Shown piece after piece: positions 1 to 6,518 of a stretch of 21,041 nt of DNA. Origin of the DNA: Deltaproteobacteria bacterium RIFCSPHIGHO2_02_FULL_40_11. GTDB lineage: Bacteria; Bdellovibrionota; JACOXK01; 2-02-FULL-40-11. The notes beneath the pieces were generated by a model. It was not told the origin of the DNA, did no database searches, and saw only the letters and a list, made by a program, of their open reading frames with translations. Position 1 is the stretch's first letter. Each line of letters opens with the position of its first letter. Location of the stretch: assembly GCA_001798105.1 (NCBI GenBank), contig MGRI01000074.1, forward strand, positions 5,219-26,259. The letters are read 5' to 3'. Position numbers and translations under genes: made by a program.

Positions 1-218
1 GTTTTACGTTGCTTACGAATTAAGTGAATCAGCGCATTTACCAGCGTACTTTTCCCAGCTCCAGGGGGACCTGTAATGCCAATCACCTTTGCACGGCCTG
101 CGCGCTCATAAATTTTGGGCATAATATTGAGGAGCTTTGGAGACTGATTCTCAACCAGCGAAATTAAACGGGTAAGCGCACTTAAATCCCCTTGAAACAT
201 TTTGTCGACCAAGTCCAT
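1..218 (-). CDS. meaB: MeaB/ArgK-family GTPase, N-terminal part (gene runs off the left edge)
   Basis: Reading leftwards from the ATG at 218 gives 72 residues before the window ends. They begin MDLVDKMFQGDLSALTRLIS and contain a P-loop, GITGPPGAGKST, at about residues 47-58, followed by LVNALI. That arrangement (a short helical N-terminus ending in SLVEN, then VIGITGPPGAGKST) is the hallmark of the MeaB/ArgK group of G3E-related P-loop GTPases. These proteins protect and reload adenosylcobalamin-dependent mutases such as methylmalonyl-CoA mutase. No mutase gene is visible in the window, so the partner is unknown. No good ribosome site precedes the ATG; the frame stays open upstream but the extra residues do not look like MeaB. 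Only the N-terminus is visible, so nucleotide-specificity motifs cannot be checked. Confidence 0.85.
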   Translation of the reverse strand, partial: MDLVDKMFQGDLSALTRLISLVENQSPKLLNIMPKIYERAGRAKVIGITGPPGAGKSTLVNALIHLIRKQRK

Positions 219-343
219 TTTTATTGAATACCATAATTTTTTCTGGACGCCCAATGTAAATCGTTTTGATACCCCTAGTCTGGCTCAATGGTCCTATTTA
301 ATGGGATAAAACGTCCGGTTTGAAAAACTTTAAAAGTCTAACC

Positions 344-1687
344 TTAATACACCACACATCGCACAGAATAATAACCTACCCAGTAGTGAATAAGGCTATA
401 AAGGCCACTAAAGCTGTAAGTGCTAACCACACTGAGCGAATCATTGGAATGAACTGAGGAAGCCCAATATAATTGCTCCTGAATGTTTGGAAGCACCTCA
501 CTAAAACCAGCCGCTACACCCTTTTGAAAATCAATAATTGAAGGAAGCACGCCTCCTACACTTCTACAAGTTTCTATCGCCTGATCTTGAACTCGCTCGC
601 CGACATGATTACTCCAAGTGATCCCATCAGGTCCTTTCCATGCTTCCCCAAAGTTCTTATGTAAAACACGCTCAAAAATGCTACCTTTTGAAGTTACACA
701 TTTAAATCCAATGGGCACTGTTCTAAGATTAATAGAGTGATCGTTACAAAGAGGTGGAACTGGATATATAATATTTTCATTAATACTATTATTAATGCCG
801 AATTTTTCATCTGTCTTTCGTTTTGCTGCTTCACGAATACGCTGCCACTTGGCTTGATCTATGCCTGTATGTTGGCCCACAGCTTGCGTAGTAAAATCAC
901 TAGATGCATTCAGCAATGTCCATTCTAGCGTTTCAGAACGTTGCCTTGTTGCGACTACAAGACCACCCCAATTCGAAAATCTACAATTTCCAAGATCTTT
1001 ACTTATTTCTCGCGCAATTTTTGAATTTAAGCGAAGCACATCTATTGATTGGCTGTTCAGGTTAAATGGATTTTGCTCTGCACAATATTTTTCTGCGACA
1101 GCTTGATAGCAAGACTGCGCCTCTGAACTATCATATTTTCTTGAGGTAATAATTTTTAAGTTTGAACATATATTTTCTAGGCTATCGGAAAAAGGTTCAT
1201 AGGAAATAGCAATCGGACTTCTGAGTATCTCTACGGCAAAAGCCTCTGCATCTGTATCCGAATAATCCCAAAGATGTGCCACTTCATGAAGTAGCATTCT
1301 TTTTACAAGCTCTTTACTGTATGGGTCTATGAGAGCAACTCTAAAAGCATCAAAAAATGCTTTTAAAACAGTAATTTTATGAGTCGTTGTATCATAATCT
1401 AAAAGCAATTCTTCTCCATTTCGGCTGCGTGTTTCCGTTGGAAGGATCTCTAGATTTTGGAGGGCATTAATAATCAAGGCTCTTCGTTCAGGATGGGTTT
1501 TAAACATAGGATGATCTACATCTTCCATAAATACCAAAAGCTCATTCGTACTTATATTAAGAAGTTCCTTTACATAAAAGGAAGCAAATCCTCCTTTCCC
1601 TTCGTTTCCCGCATTCCCAGTTCTTTGTACGAAAAGACTTAAGGTAATCGATAATATTACCACGCCCATAATTGTTTTTATTTTCAT
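344..1687 (-). CDS. Secreted HEXXH-motif protein with DUF1566/FGE-like C-terminus
   Basis: This is a 447-residue protein starting MKIKTIMGVVILSITLSLF, a clear Sec signal peptide. The ATG at 1687 is chosen over an in-frame ATG at 1756 because a perfect AGGAGG (1694-1699) lies six bases upstream and the signal peptide then sits at the N-terminus. Residues 134-138 are HEVAH, with an acidic segment ending in AEAFA about ten residues later; this is a zincin-like metal-binding motif, and the Glu near residue 148 could be a third ligand. The last 120 residues contain ITWSNHVGERV, ETCRSVGGVLPS, QLYWASS and VRCVV, resembling DUF1566/formylglycine-generating-enzyme-like folds seen at the ends of predicted surface proteins. 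The gene starts one base after the stop of the TIGR02147 gene, with its ribosome site inside that gene, so the two are translationally coupled. Peptidase activity is inferred from the motif only. Confidence 0.8.
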   Translation of the reverse strand: MKIKTIMGVVILSITLSLFVQRTGNAGNEGKGGFASFYVKELLNISTNELLVFMEDVDHPMFKTHPERRALIINALQNLEILPTETRSRNGEELLLDYDTTTHKITVLKAFFDAFRVALIDPYSKELVKRMLLHEVAHLWDYSDTDAEAFAVEILRSPIAISYEPFSDSLENICSNLKIITSRKYDSSEAQSCYQAVAEKYCAEQNPFNLNSQSIDVLRLNSKIAREISKDLGNCRFSNWGGLVVATRQRSETLEWTLLNASSDFTTQAVGQHTGIDQAKWQRIREAAKRKTDEKFGINNSINENIIYPVPPLCNDHSINLRTVPIGFKCVTSKGSIFERVLHKNFGEAWKGPDGITWSNHVGERVQDQAIETCRSVGGVLPSIIDFQKGVAAGFSEVLPNIQEQLYWASSVHSNDSLSVVSTYSFSGLYSLIHYWVGYYSVRCVVY

Positions 1688-1688
1688 C

Positions 1689-2480
1689 TCAGACCTCCTT
1701 TTTTGATACAGGGTATAGTTGAATTCCCAAGTGATATACTTGAGTTTGTTTGCCATCTTCTAAAAACTTACAAAGCTTTCTTCTAAATTCAGTAATAATT
1801 TTTTTGGCTTCTGGCATTTTTTTTGTATCGATTGCCATGGTCATAGAAGACATATCTCTTTCAGTAATAGAAATATTATGAAGTGATTCTAATCCCAGCT
1901 TTAAAATATCTTCTTGGAGGCGCCTTAAAGCAGGTAAGGTAATTTCTTTTGAAAAGTTTGTGAGAGGCGGACTTGTTTTAATAAATCTCCCTCTTTCTTT
2001 CTTTAAAAAACCTAATCGCATCAAGCGTTCTATGGCAATATTGGCCTGTACAGAGCTAATCCCAAGGCTTCGGGCGATCCAGGAAGGATTGCTTTGAAAT
2101 TTCTTTGTGAACGTAAGCTCTAAGATTGCGTAATGATACCATTCTGACATAACAGCATAAATGTCCGGAGTTACTTCTTGAAATGCTGTCTCTGGGTATT
2201 TTTTTATGGATGAATCAATGCTATTTTTCTTTTTTTGTTTTTCTAAAAATTGGGCCATCTTTTTCTTTTGAAGAGGAGATATTTCTAATTTGTCGCATAA
2301 CTTAGAAAGTAATTTAACGGACGCTCGTCTTTTACCAGAGATAAGCTGAGAAAGAGTTGAAGAGTTCAAACCCAGAAATTTAGAAAAAGACCTTAAAGAA
2401 TATTTTGGATTTCTTCGACATCTTTCAGTGAGTTCGTTTTGAAGCCAAAATCTGTAATCTGTATATTGAGCAGTATGCAT
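1689..2480 (-). CDS. TIGR02147/DUF4423-family HTH regulator
   Basis: A 263-residue protein beginning MHTAQYTDYRFWLQNELTER. Residues 28-66 form an XRE-like helix-turn-helix (YSLRSFSKFLGLNSSTLSQL, then SGKRRASVKLLSKLCDKL). The C-terminal half carries a second winged-helix-like region (PSWIARSLGISSVQANIAIE, then RLMRLGFLKKERGRF) and ends with the segment SITERDMSSMTMAIDTKKMP, a signature of the TIGR02147 family. I start it at 2480 rather than at the more distant ATG at 2624, because the first 48 residues of the longer frame are cysteine-rich and unlike the family, and a promoter lies just upstream of 2480. It is coupled to the downstream secreted HEXXH gene, with a 1-base gap. The ligand and target are unknown; autoregulation or control of its neighbour is likely but inferred. 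Confidence 0.88.
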   Translation of the reverse strand: MHTAQYTDYRFWLQNELTERCRRNPKYSLRSFSKFLGLNSSTLSQLISGKRRASVKLLSKLCDKLEISPLQKKKMAQFLEKQKKKNSIDSSIKKYPETAFQEVTPDIYAVMSEWYHYAILELTFTKKFQSNPSWIARSLGISSVQANIAIERLMRLGFLKKERGRFIKTSPPLTNFSKEITLPALRRLQEDILKLGLESLHNISITERDMSSMTMAIDTKKMPEAKKIITEFRRKLCKFLEDGKQTQVYHLGIQLYPVSKKEV

Positions 2481-2493
2481 AAATGCGAGAAGA

Positions 2494-2522
2494 CTTTTAA
2501 GGCATAAAGGTATAAGAGTCAA
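2494..2522 (-). promoter_or_regulatory. Sigma-70-like promoter of the TIGR02147 operon
   Basis: On the minus strand TTGACT (2522-2517) is followed after 17 bases by TAAAAG (2499-2494). The start codon at 2480 lies only 13 bases beyond the -10 box, so the predicted 5' leader is about 5-7 bases with no room for a Shine-Dalgarno site. The -35 is strong and the -10 is moderate (4 of 6). Confidence 0.5.
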
Positions 2523-2536
2523 TATGCATTGTAAAC

Positions 2537-2567
2537 AAAGTGCGGCATTTTTATTTGCCGCATTTTT
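2537..2567. terminator. Hairpin with A/T flanks, terminator-like on both strands
   Basis: TGCGGCA (2541-2547) and TGCCGCA (2556-2562) form a perfect 7-bp GC-rich stem with an 8-base AT loop. AAA precedes the stem and TTTTT follows it on the plus strand, so the plus-strand RNA would look like an intrinsic terminator; the minus strand is less ideal. No intact gene ends directly at it. On the minus strand an open frame without a start codon stops 4 bases before it. It lies upstream of the TIGR02147 promoter and could instead act as an operator or insulate the two divergent operons. Confidence 0.45.
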
Positions 2568-2727
2568 AGGACACCAGCGGAGGAGATTCTTCTTGCTGCT
2601 CAAGCAATCTGGTCCTTGGCCCATGATTTTGGACTAAGCTTTTGACAATATTTGCTTTTTCAGTAAAATTAAGGGTAAGTGGATCTCTCTTTCGGTACGT
2701 AGGTGGAAATGAGATAAGTACATAAAA
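2566..2727 (-). other. Open frame without a start codon, possible gene remnant
   Basis: The minus-strand frame from 2727 to the TAA at 2566-2568 has 53 sense codons and no ATG or GTG. It includes TYRKRDPLTLNFTEKANIVK and then SLVQNHGPRTRLLEQQEE. The composition looks protein-like, and the stop sits next to the hairpin at 2541-2562, as a gene end would. I do not recognise the sequence. The plus-strand pilus promoter lies within the same bases, so this may simply be chance. Together with the two promoters, the hairpin and a 10-bp palindrome (GGATCGATCC, 2756-2765), it accounts for the 309 bases without a confident gene between 2481 and 2789. Confidence 0.2.
2642..2669 (+). promoter_or_regulatory. 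Sigma-70 promoter of the Tad/FHA operon
   Basis: TTGACA (2642-2647), a 16-base spacer and TAAAAT (2664-2669) form a near-consensus promoter pointing at tadC. The predicted start near 2676 leaves a leader of about 115 bases, which includes the perfect palindrome GGATCGATCC at 2756-2765. The tadC ribosome site (AAAGGAAG) follows at 2778-2785. Confidence 0.6.
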
Positions 2728-2789
2728 TCACTTGAAAAAACCTAAAGTTCGAATGGGATCGATCCGATAAGAGATCGAAAGGAAGTATC

Positions 2790-3701
2790 ATGTTATACGT
2801 TGCATATGCCTTATTTGGCGCCAGCATTTATATCCTTGCCTATCAGTTTTTTAAGATGGGGCAGGCACAAAAAGCTGCCCTAACAGGATCTCATGGGGCT
2901 GTGAGCGAATCTTTAATTTTAAAGCTCTCGCTGCCCATCGTTCGAACCTATATTTTGCCCTCTGTAAAATCGTTGCAGATTGACCATGCCCGAAAACAAA
3001 TTCAAAAAAAGATTATGTGTGCTGGCATGTCGGATGACATTACGCCAGACGAATATTTTTCCCTAAAAATTCTTTTGGCTTGTTTACTCCCCTTGGTTGC
3101 TGTGATTTATAATTTAACTTTAGATCTGACCAATCCATTTTTATTGATTTTAATTTTTGCGCCCATGGGCTGGGCGTTTCCCAATTTGTGGCTTAAAAAC
3201 TTAATTACAAAACGCAAAACTGACATTCGCCTGGCCATTCCTTTTGTGGTGGATCTGATGAGTCTGTGTACAGAAGCTGGATTGGACTTTATGGCCGCCA
3301 TTGATCGCGTGGTTCAAAAAGCGCGTCCCAGTCCATTGATCGAAGAACTCCGACAAGTGCTTCGAGAATTAAAAGTCGGTGCAACGCGCGCCCAAGCCCT
3401 TCGCAACATGTCCGACCGTGTAGAAATGCCCGAAGTTTCTTCTTTGGTGGCGGTTTTGGTCACAGCCGACCAAATGGGCGCAAGTATTAGCGAAGTCCTA
3501 AAACAACAATCTGAACAAATTCGTGTGGATCGATTTATTAAAGCTGAAAAAGAAGGCGCAAAAGCTTCACAAAAGGTTTTGTTACCAACCATTGTTTTTA
3601 TTGTGCCGGCTGTCTTTATTGTGGTTCTGGGGCCCATTGCAGCCAGGCTGATTGTTCAAATTTTTTCAGGGGGGATTAATCTTGGTGGTGGATTCTTATA
3701 A
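2790..3701 (+). CDS. tadC: TadC, inner-membrane platform protein of the Tad/Flp pilus
   Basis: 303 residues with the type II secretion F (T2SSF) domain in its Tad form. A membrane segment lies at about residues 4-22, two more at 91-133, and one near the C-terminus at about 263-290. The cytoplasmic stretch IPFVVDLMSLCTEAGLDFMA (about 150-169) followed by the VLRELKVGATRAQALRNMSD block is the diagnostic TadC helix bundle. It should pair with TadB (14731-15588) to form the platform on which TadA acts. It is the first gene of the cluster, more than 11 kb from tadB, whereas most tad loci have tadB and tadC adjacent. A good ribosome site precedes the ATG. The 3' end overlaps the DUF192 gene. Confidence 0.93.
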   Translation: MLYVAYALFGASIYILAYQFFKMGQAQKAALTGSHGAVSESLILKLSLPIVRTYILPSVKSLQIDHARKQIQKKIMCAGMSDDITPDEYFSLKILLACLLPLVAVIYNLTLDLTNPFLLILIFAPMGWAFPNLWLKNLITKRKTDIRLAIPFVVDLMSLCTEAGLDFMAAIDRVVQKARPSPLIEELRQVLRELKVGATRAQALRNMSDRVEMPEVSSLVAVLVTADQMGASISEVLKQQSEQIRVDRFIKAEKEGAKASQKVLLPTIVFIVPAVFIVVLGPIAARLIVQIFSGGINLGGGFL

Positions 3702-4050
3702 ATATAAAATTTTTGCCGAAGACCAGTTGATTTCGAATCACGCGCTTAAAACAAAAAAGTTGCGAGATCGAATTTTTGGACTTTTAGGCAAATCGAAATT
3801 GAAAGACAATGAGGCGCTGATTATGAGCCCTTGTTTTTTAATTGATACTTTTTTCATGAAATATCCCATTGATGTTGCCTTTGTGAACCGACACCAAAAA
3901 ATCGTAGCGCTTTATAAAAACTTAAAACCCTATCGCATGACCTGTCTTCATTTGACAGCCATCGAAGCCATTGAATGGCCCCAAGGCACCATTGAAAAAT
4001 GGAATTTAACAGTAGGCACCCCCTTAAAAATTGAGGTTTCACATGTATAA
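3685..4050 (+). CDS. DUF192-family protein
   Basis: About 121 residues. The core EALIMSPCFLIDTFFMKYPI, then DVAFVNRHQKIVALY, and the late AIEWPQGTIEKWNLTVGTPL match the DUF192 family, a small beta-barrel fold of unknown function. No signal peptide is seen, whereas many DUF192 proteins are exported. There is no ATG. AGGGGGGA (3668-3675) inside the end of tadC points to GTG 3685 (or TTG 3682 or GTG 3688) as the start, giving a short overlap with tadC. The 3' end overlaps the FHA sensor gene by 8 bases. The position inside the pilus operon suggests a role in the system, but no function can be assigned. Confidence 0.85.
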   Translation: MVDSYKYKIFAEDQLISNHALKTKKLRDRIFGLLGKSKLKDNEALIMSPCFLIDTFFMKYPIDVAFVNRHQKIVALYKNLKPYRMTCLHLTAIEAIEWPQGTIEKWNLTVGTPLKIEVSHV

Positions 4051-5542
4051 ATTAAAACACGTTCAAGGAAAGTATAAGGATATCTCTTTAAATTTTGAAA
4101 AAGGCCCGGTCCTTGTCGGCCGTGAAAAAGATTGTCACATGATCCTTTCCAACTCAAACGTTTCAAAACACCATGCGCGGTTTCAACTTAAAAATAAAAC
4201 TGTTATTCTGGAAGATCTCAAAAGCCGAAATGGGACATTTGTAAATGGCGTTTTAATTCAAACAAAAGAAATTACCTCTGGCGATAAAATTGCGTTTGGA
4301 GATGATATCTTTGAATTTCAGCGTGTACAGGCACAACCCGAAATTCCGAAACAAACACAGGTTTTAAAAAAGGAGAAAGAAAAGAAAGACTTCTTTCAGG
4401 TATTTAACCCTGTCTGGGACGTCATCGTAGAGCGCATTGAATGGAAATACTTTACACTCACGCTGGTATTTGTATTTATGGCAGCCAATTTCATTTTTAC
4501 AGTTCCTCCGCTTCTGCAATACAATCAAGACAAACTCGAAAACGAAGCTTCCAAACGCGCGGAGTTTATTATCAAACAAATTGCAACTGAAAATCGAAAG
4601 TTTTTATCTCTAAAGGATGGGCATCTGGTTTCAGACACCCTCAATTTATCAACGGCACTGGCCAAGCATGAAGACCGCATTTTATCTGTAAACATCATTG
4701 ATCCTCGCACCAAAAAAATTATCGCACCCGCTCAACGCTATGATCAACCCATTGCCAATCGAGGAGATGTGTTACGTGGGGCAGAAACCAAAATTCTGCT
4801 CACCCAAAAAATAAGTGAAAATAGAATGCTGATTTCCTATCCCATTCGGTTGTACACGGCACCCGAAAACGATGAAGTTGCTGCTATCATTCAGGCTGTT
4901 TTTAATTTAGAGGGCATTGGACTTTCAAAAAATGCCTATCAAACCATGCTTTTAAAAGCATTCTTAATGAGCTTTTTGTTTGCCTTGGCATTTTACATTC
5001 TGCTTCAAAAAGTAACCTCTCATGCCTTTCGACGTATTTATAAAGAAATGGAAACTGCTCAAGAAAAAGGATATCGACATCTTGAACTTCGCACCCGCTT
5101 TGATGAAATGAATCGTGTGATCCACACCATTAATCAAGTTTATCGAACAACAAGAGATCTCCTGTCTAAAAATCCTGATCCTGAAGCCCAAGCCTTACCC
5201 ACCCATAATACGGATGAAATTTTAAAGAATTTATTAAGCGCCCTCCCCGAAGGTGTTGTCATTTTAGACGATGCCTACAGTGTTTTAAAAATGAACGAAC
5301 CTTTTCAAAAACTCACTGGGTTGAAACACCAAGACGTCATGGACAAAAATATTTTGGACCTCATTGAAAACCAAGAACTCTTAAGAAATATTTCGCATGG
5401 ACTCGGACAAGCCTCTTTGGGCGCAGATAGCATTGAAGATCTGGACATAGAAGATACACGCTATCAAATCCATGTCACAGCCAATAGAACACCCGATAAC
5501 TTAATTGATTTTTATATTATAAATGTAAAGCGAGCTGCATAA
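4043..5542 (+). CDS. Membrane sensor-like protein: FHA, periplasmic Cache-like region, PAS
   Basis: 499 residues from the ATG at 4043, preceded by GAGG at 4033-4036; an in-frame TTG at 4031 lacks its own site. Residues 5-95 are an FHA domain with all phosphothreonine-binding landmarks: VGRE, NVSKHHARF and SRNGTFVNG. A membrane segment follows at about 136-157, then about 145 residues predicted periplasmic and resembling a Cache/PDC sensor (VNIIDPRTKKI, LISYPIRLY), then a second membrane segment at about 305-323. A charged HAMP-like linker leads to a PAS-like domain at about 395-495 (ALPEGVVILDD, LKMNEPFQKLTGL). There is no kinase, cyclase or GGDEF output. It looks like a membrane scaffold that reads a periplasmic signal and binds a phosphorylated partner. 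The gene is coupled at both ends. Confidence 0.88.
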   Translation: MYKLKHVQGKYKDISLNFEKGPVLVGREKDCHMILSNSNVSKHHARFQLKNKTVILEDLKSRNGTFVNGVLIQTKEITSGDKIAFGDDIFEFQRVQAQPEIPKQTQVLKKEKEKKDFFQVFNPVWDVIVERIEWKYFTLTLVFVFMAANFIFTVPPLLQYNQDKLENEASKRAEFIIKQIATENRKFLSLKDGHLVSDTLNLSTALAKHEDRILSVNIIDPRTKKIIAPAQRYDQPIANRGDVLRGAETKILLTQKISENRMLISYPIRLYTAPENDEVAAIIQAVFNLEGIGLSKNAYQTMLLKAFLMSFLFALAFYILLQKVTSHAFRRIYKEMETAQEKGYRHLELRTRFDEMNRVIHTINQVYRTTRDLLSKNPDPEAQALPTHNTDEILKNLLSALPEGVVILDDAYSVLKMNEPFQKLTGLKHQDVMDKNILDLIENQELLRNISHGLGQASLGADSIEDLDIEDTRYQIHVTANRTPDNLIDFYIINVKRAA

Positions 5543-6517
5543 ATGAACGATTTTAAACCATTTTTAGAAGTACTTTCAGGTCCTCAAAAAGGAAAACAAT
5601 ATGTTTTGCCTGAAGAAGACACGCTTCACTTTGGAAGATCGCATGACAATGATGTCATTCTAGATGACAAACGGGTATCTAGACATCATGCGCAAATTAC
5701 CTTTGAAGAAGGGACCTACTATCTCATTGATCTAGAAACATCCAACGGTACTTTTATCAATCAAAAGAAAATTTTAAATCAAAAACTGAGCTCCGGAGAT
5801 ATTTTACAAATTGGAAAAACAGTTTTTCGCTTTATTAATCCACACAGCACTTCTAAAAAAGTATCTCTTTTTCAAAGTTCTTCAAACCTACAGCAAGAGC
5901 GCATTTCCAGTGAACTTCCGAAAACACAAAGCAGCTCTACTTTTCGAATGCTTCTCTATGGCTTCGGGGGAATTCTTTTGCTCTTAACCGTATTTGTCCT
6001 CATGCAACCCACGCCTGAACAAAAAATAGCAAAAGCCCCAGAAGATCGAAAAACGGCAGCAGAAGAACCCATTGACGTTCAGGAACTTCCCAAAATTGAA
6101 ACTGAAAAATATGCTTTAAACTATGAAAAAGCGAATCTTTTTTACCAATCCGGATACCGTGAATATCATGCCGAAAATTATTTACGGGCTTTAGATGATT
6201 TTTCGTCAGCCTTAGAGCTTTATCCCGATCACCACAAAGCTAAACTTTATTTAGAAAAAACCCAAAGTGCCATTACCCAAGCAGTTACAGAGCATTATAA
6301 ATCTGCCATGAATTACTTTGATGGCGGACAGTATGAACGCGCCATTTACCATTTTCAGCAAGTCATTTCTCTTTTAAAAAACCGGCAACCCCCTCAAGGC
6401 TATTGCCAAGTGAGCCAGGAACGCCAATTACTTCACAATGAAGATTTTGAAAAATATTGCGATAGTCTTTTAAAAATAGAACAAGCGCAAACACAGCTTT
6501 CAAAACAAGGATTTTAA
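5543..6517 (+). CDS. FHA-TM-TPR membrane protein
   Basis: 324 residues. The N-terminal FHA domain (about 5-98) is complete: FGRSHDNDVIL, RVSRHHAQI and ETSNGTFIN. A single membrane helix at about 136-154 (RMLLYGFGGILLLLTVFVL) puts the FHA domain in the cytoplasm and the rest in the periplasm. Residues 196-275 form two TPR-like units (YQSGYREYHAENYLRALDDF and SAMNYFDGGQYERAIYHFQQ). A cytoplasmic phosphothreonine reader joined to a periplasmic TPR arm could link signalling to pilus or secretin assembly; TPR proteins such as TadD are regular Tad components. The ATG follows directly on the stop of the upstream gene. The partner of the FHA domain is unknown. Confidence 0.88.
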   Translation: MNDFKPFLEVLSGPQKGKQYVLPEEDTLHFGRSHDNDVILDDKRVSRHHAQITFEEGTYYLIDLETSNGTFINQKKILNQKLSSGDILQIGKTVFRFINPHSTSKKVSLFQSSSNLQQERISSELPKTQSSSTFRMLLYGFGGILLLLTVFVLMQPTPEQKIAKAPEDRKTAAEEPIDVQELPKIETEKYALNYEKANLFYQSGYREYHAENYLRALDDFSSALELYPDHHKAKLYLEKTQSAITQAVTEHYKSAMNYFDGGQYERAIYHFQQVISLLKNRQPPQGYCQVSQERQLLHNEDFEKYCDSLLKIEQAQTQLSKQGF

Positions 6518-6518
6518 A

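Noticed and set aside
1688..1756. Upstream ATG for the secreted HEXXH protein
   Set aside because: It would bury the signal peptide behind 23 residues and ignore the perfect ribosome site before 1687.
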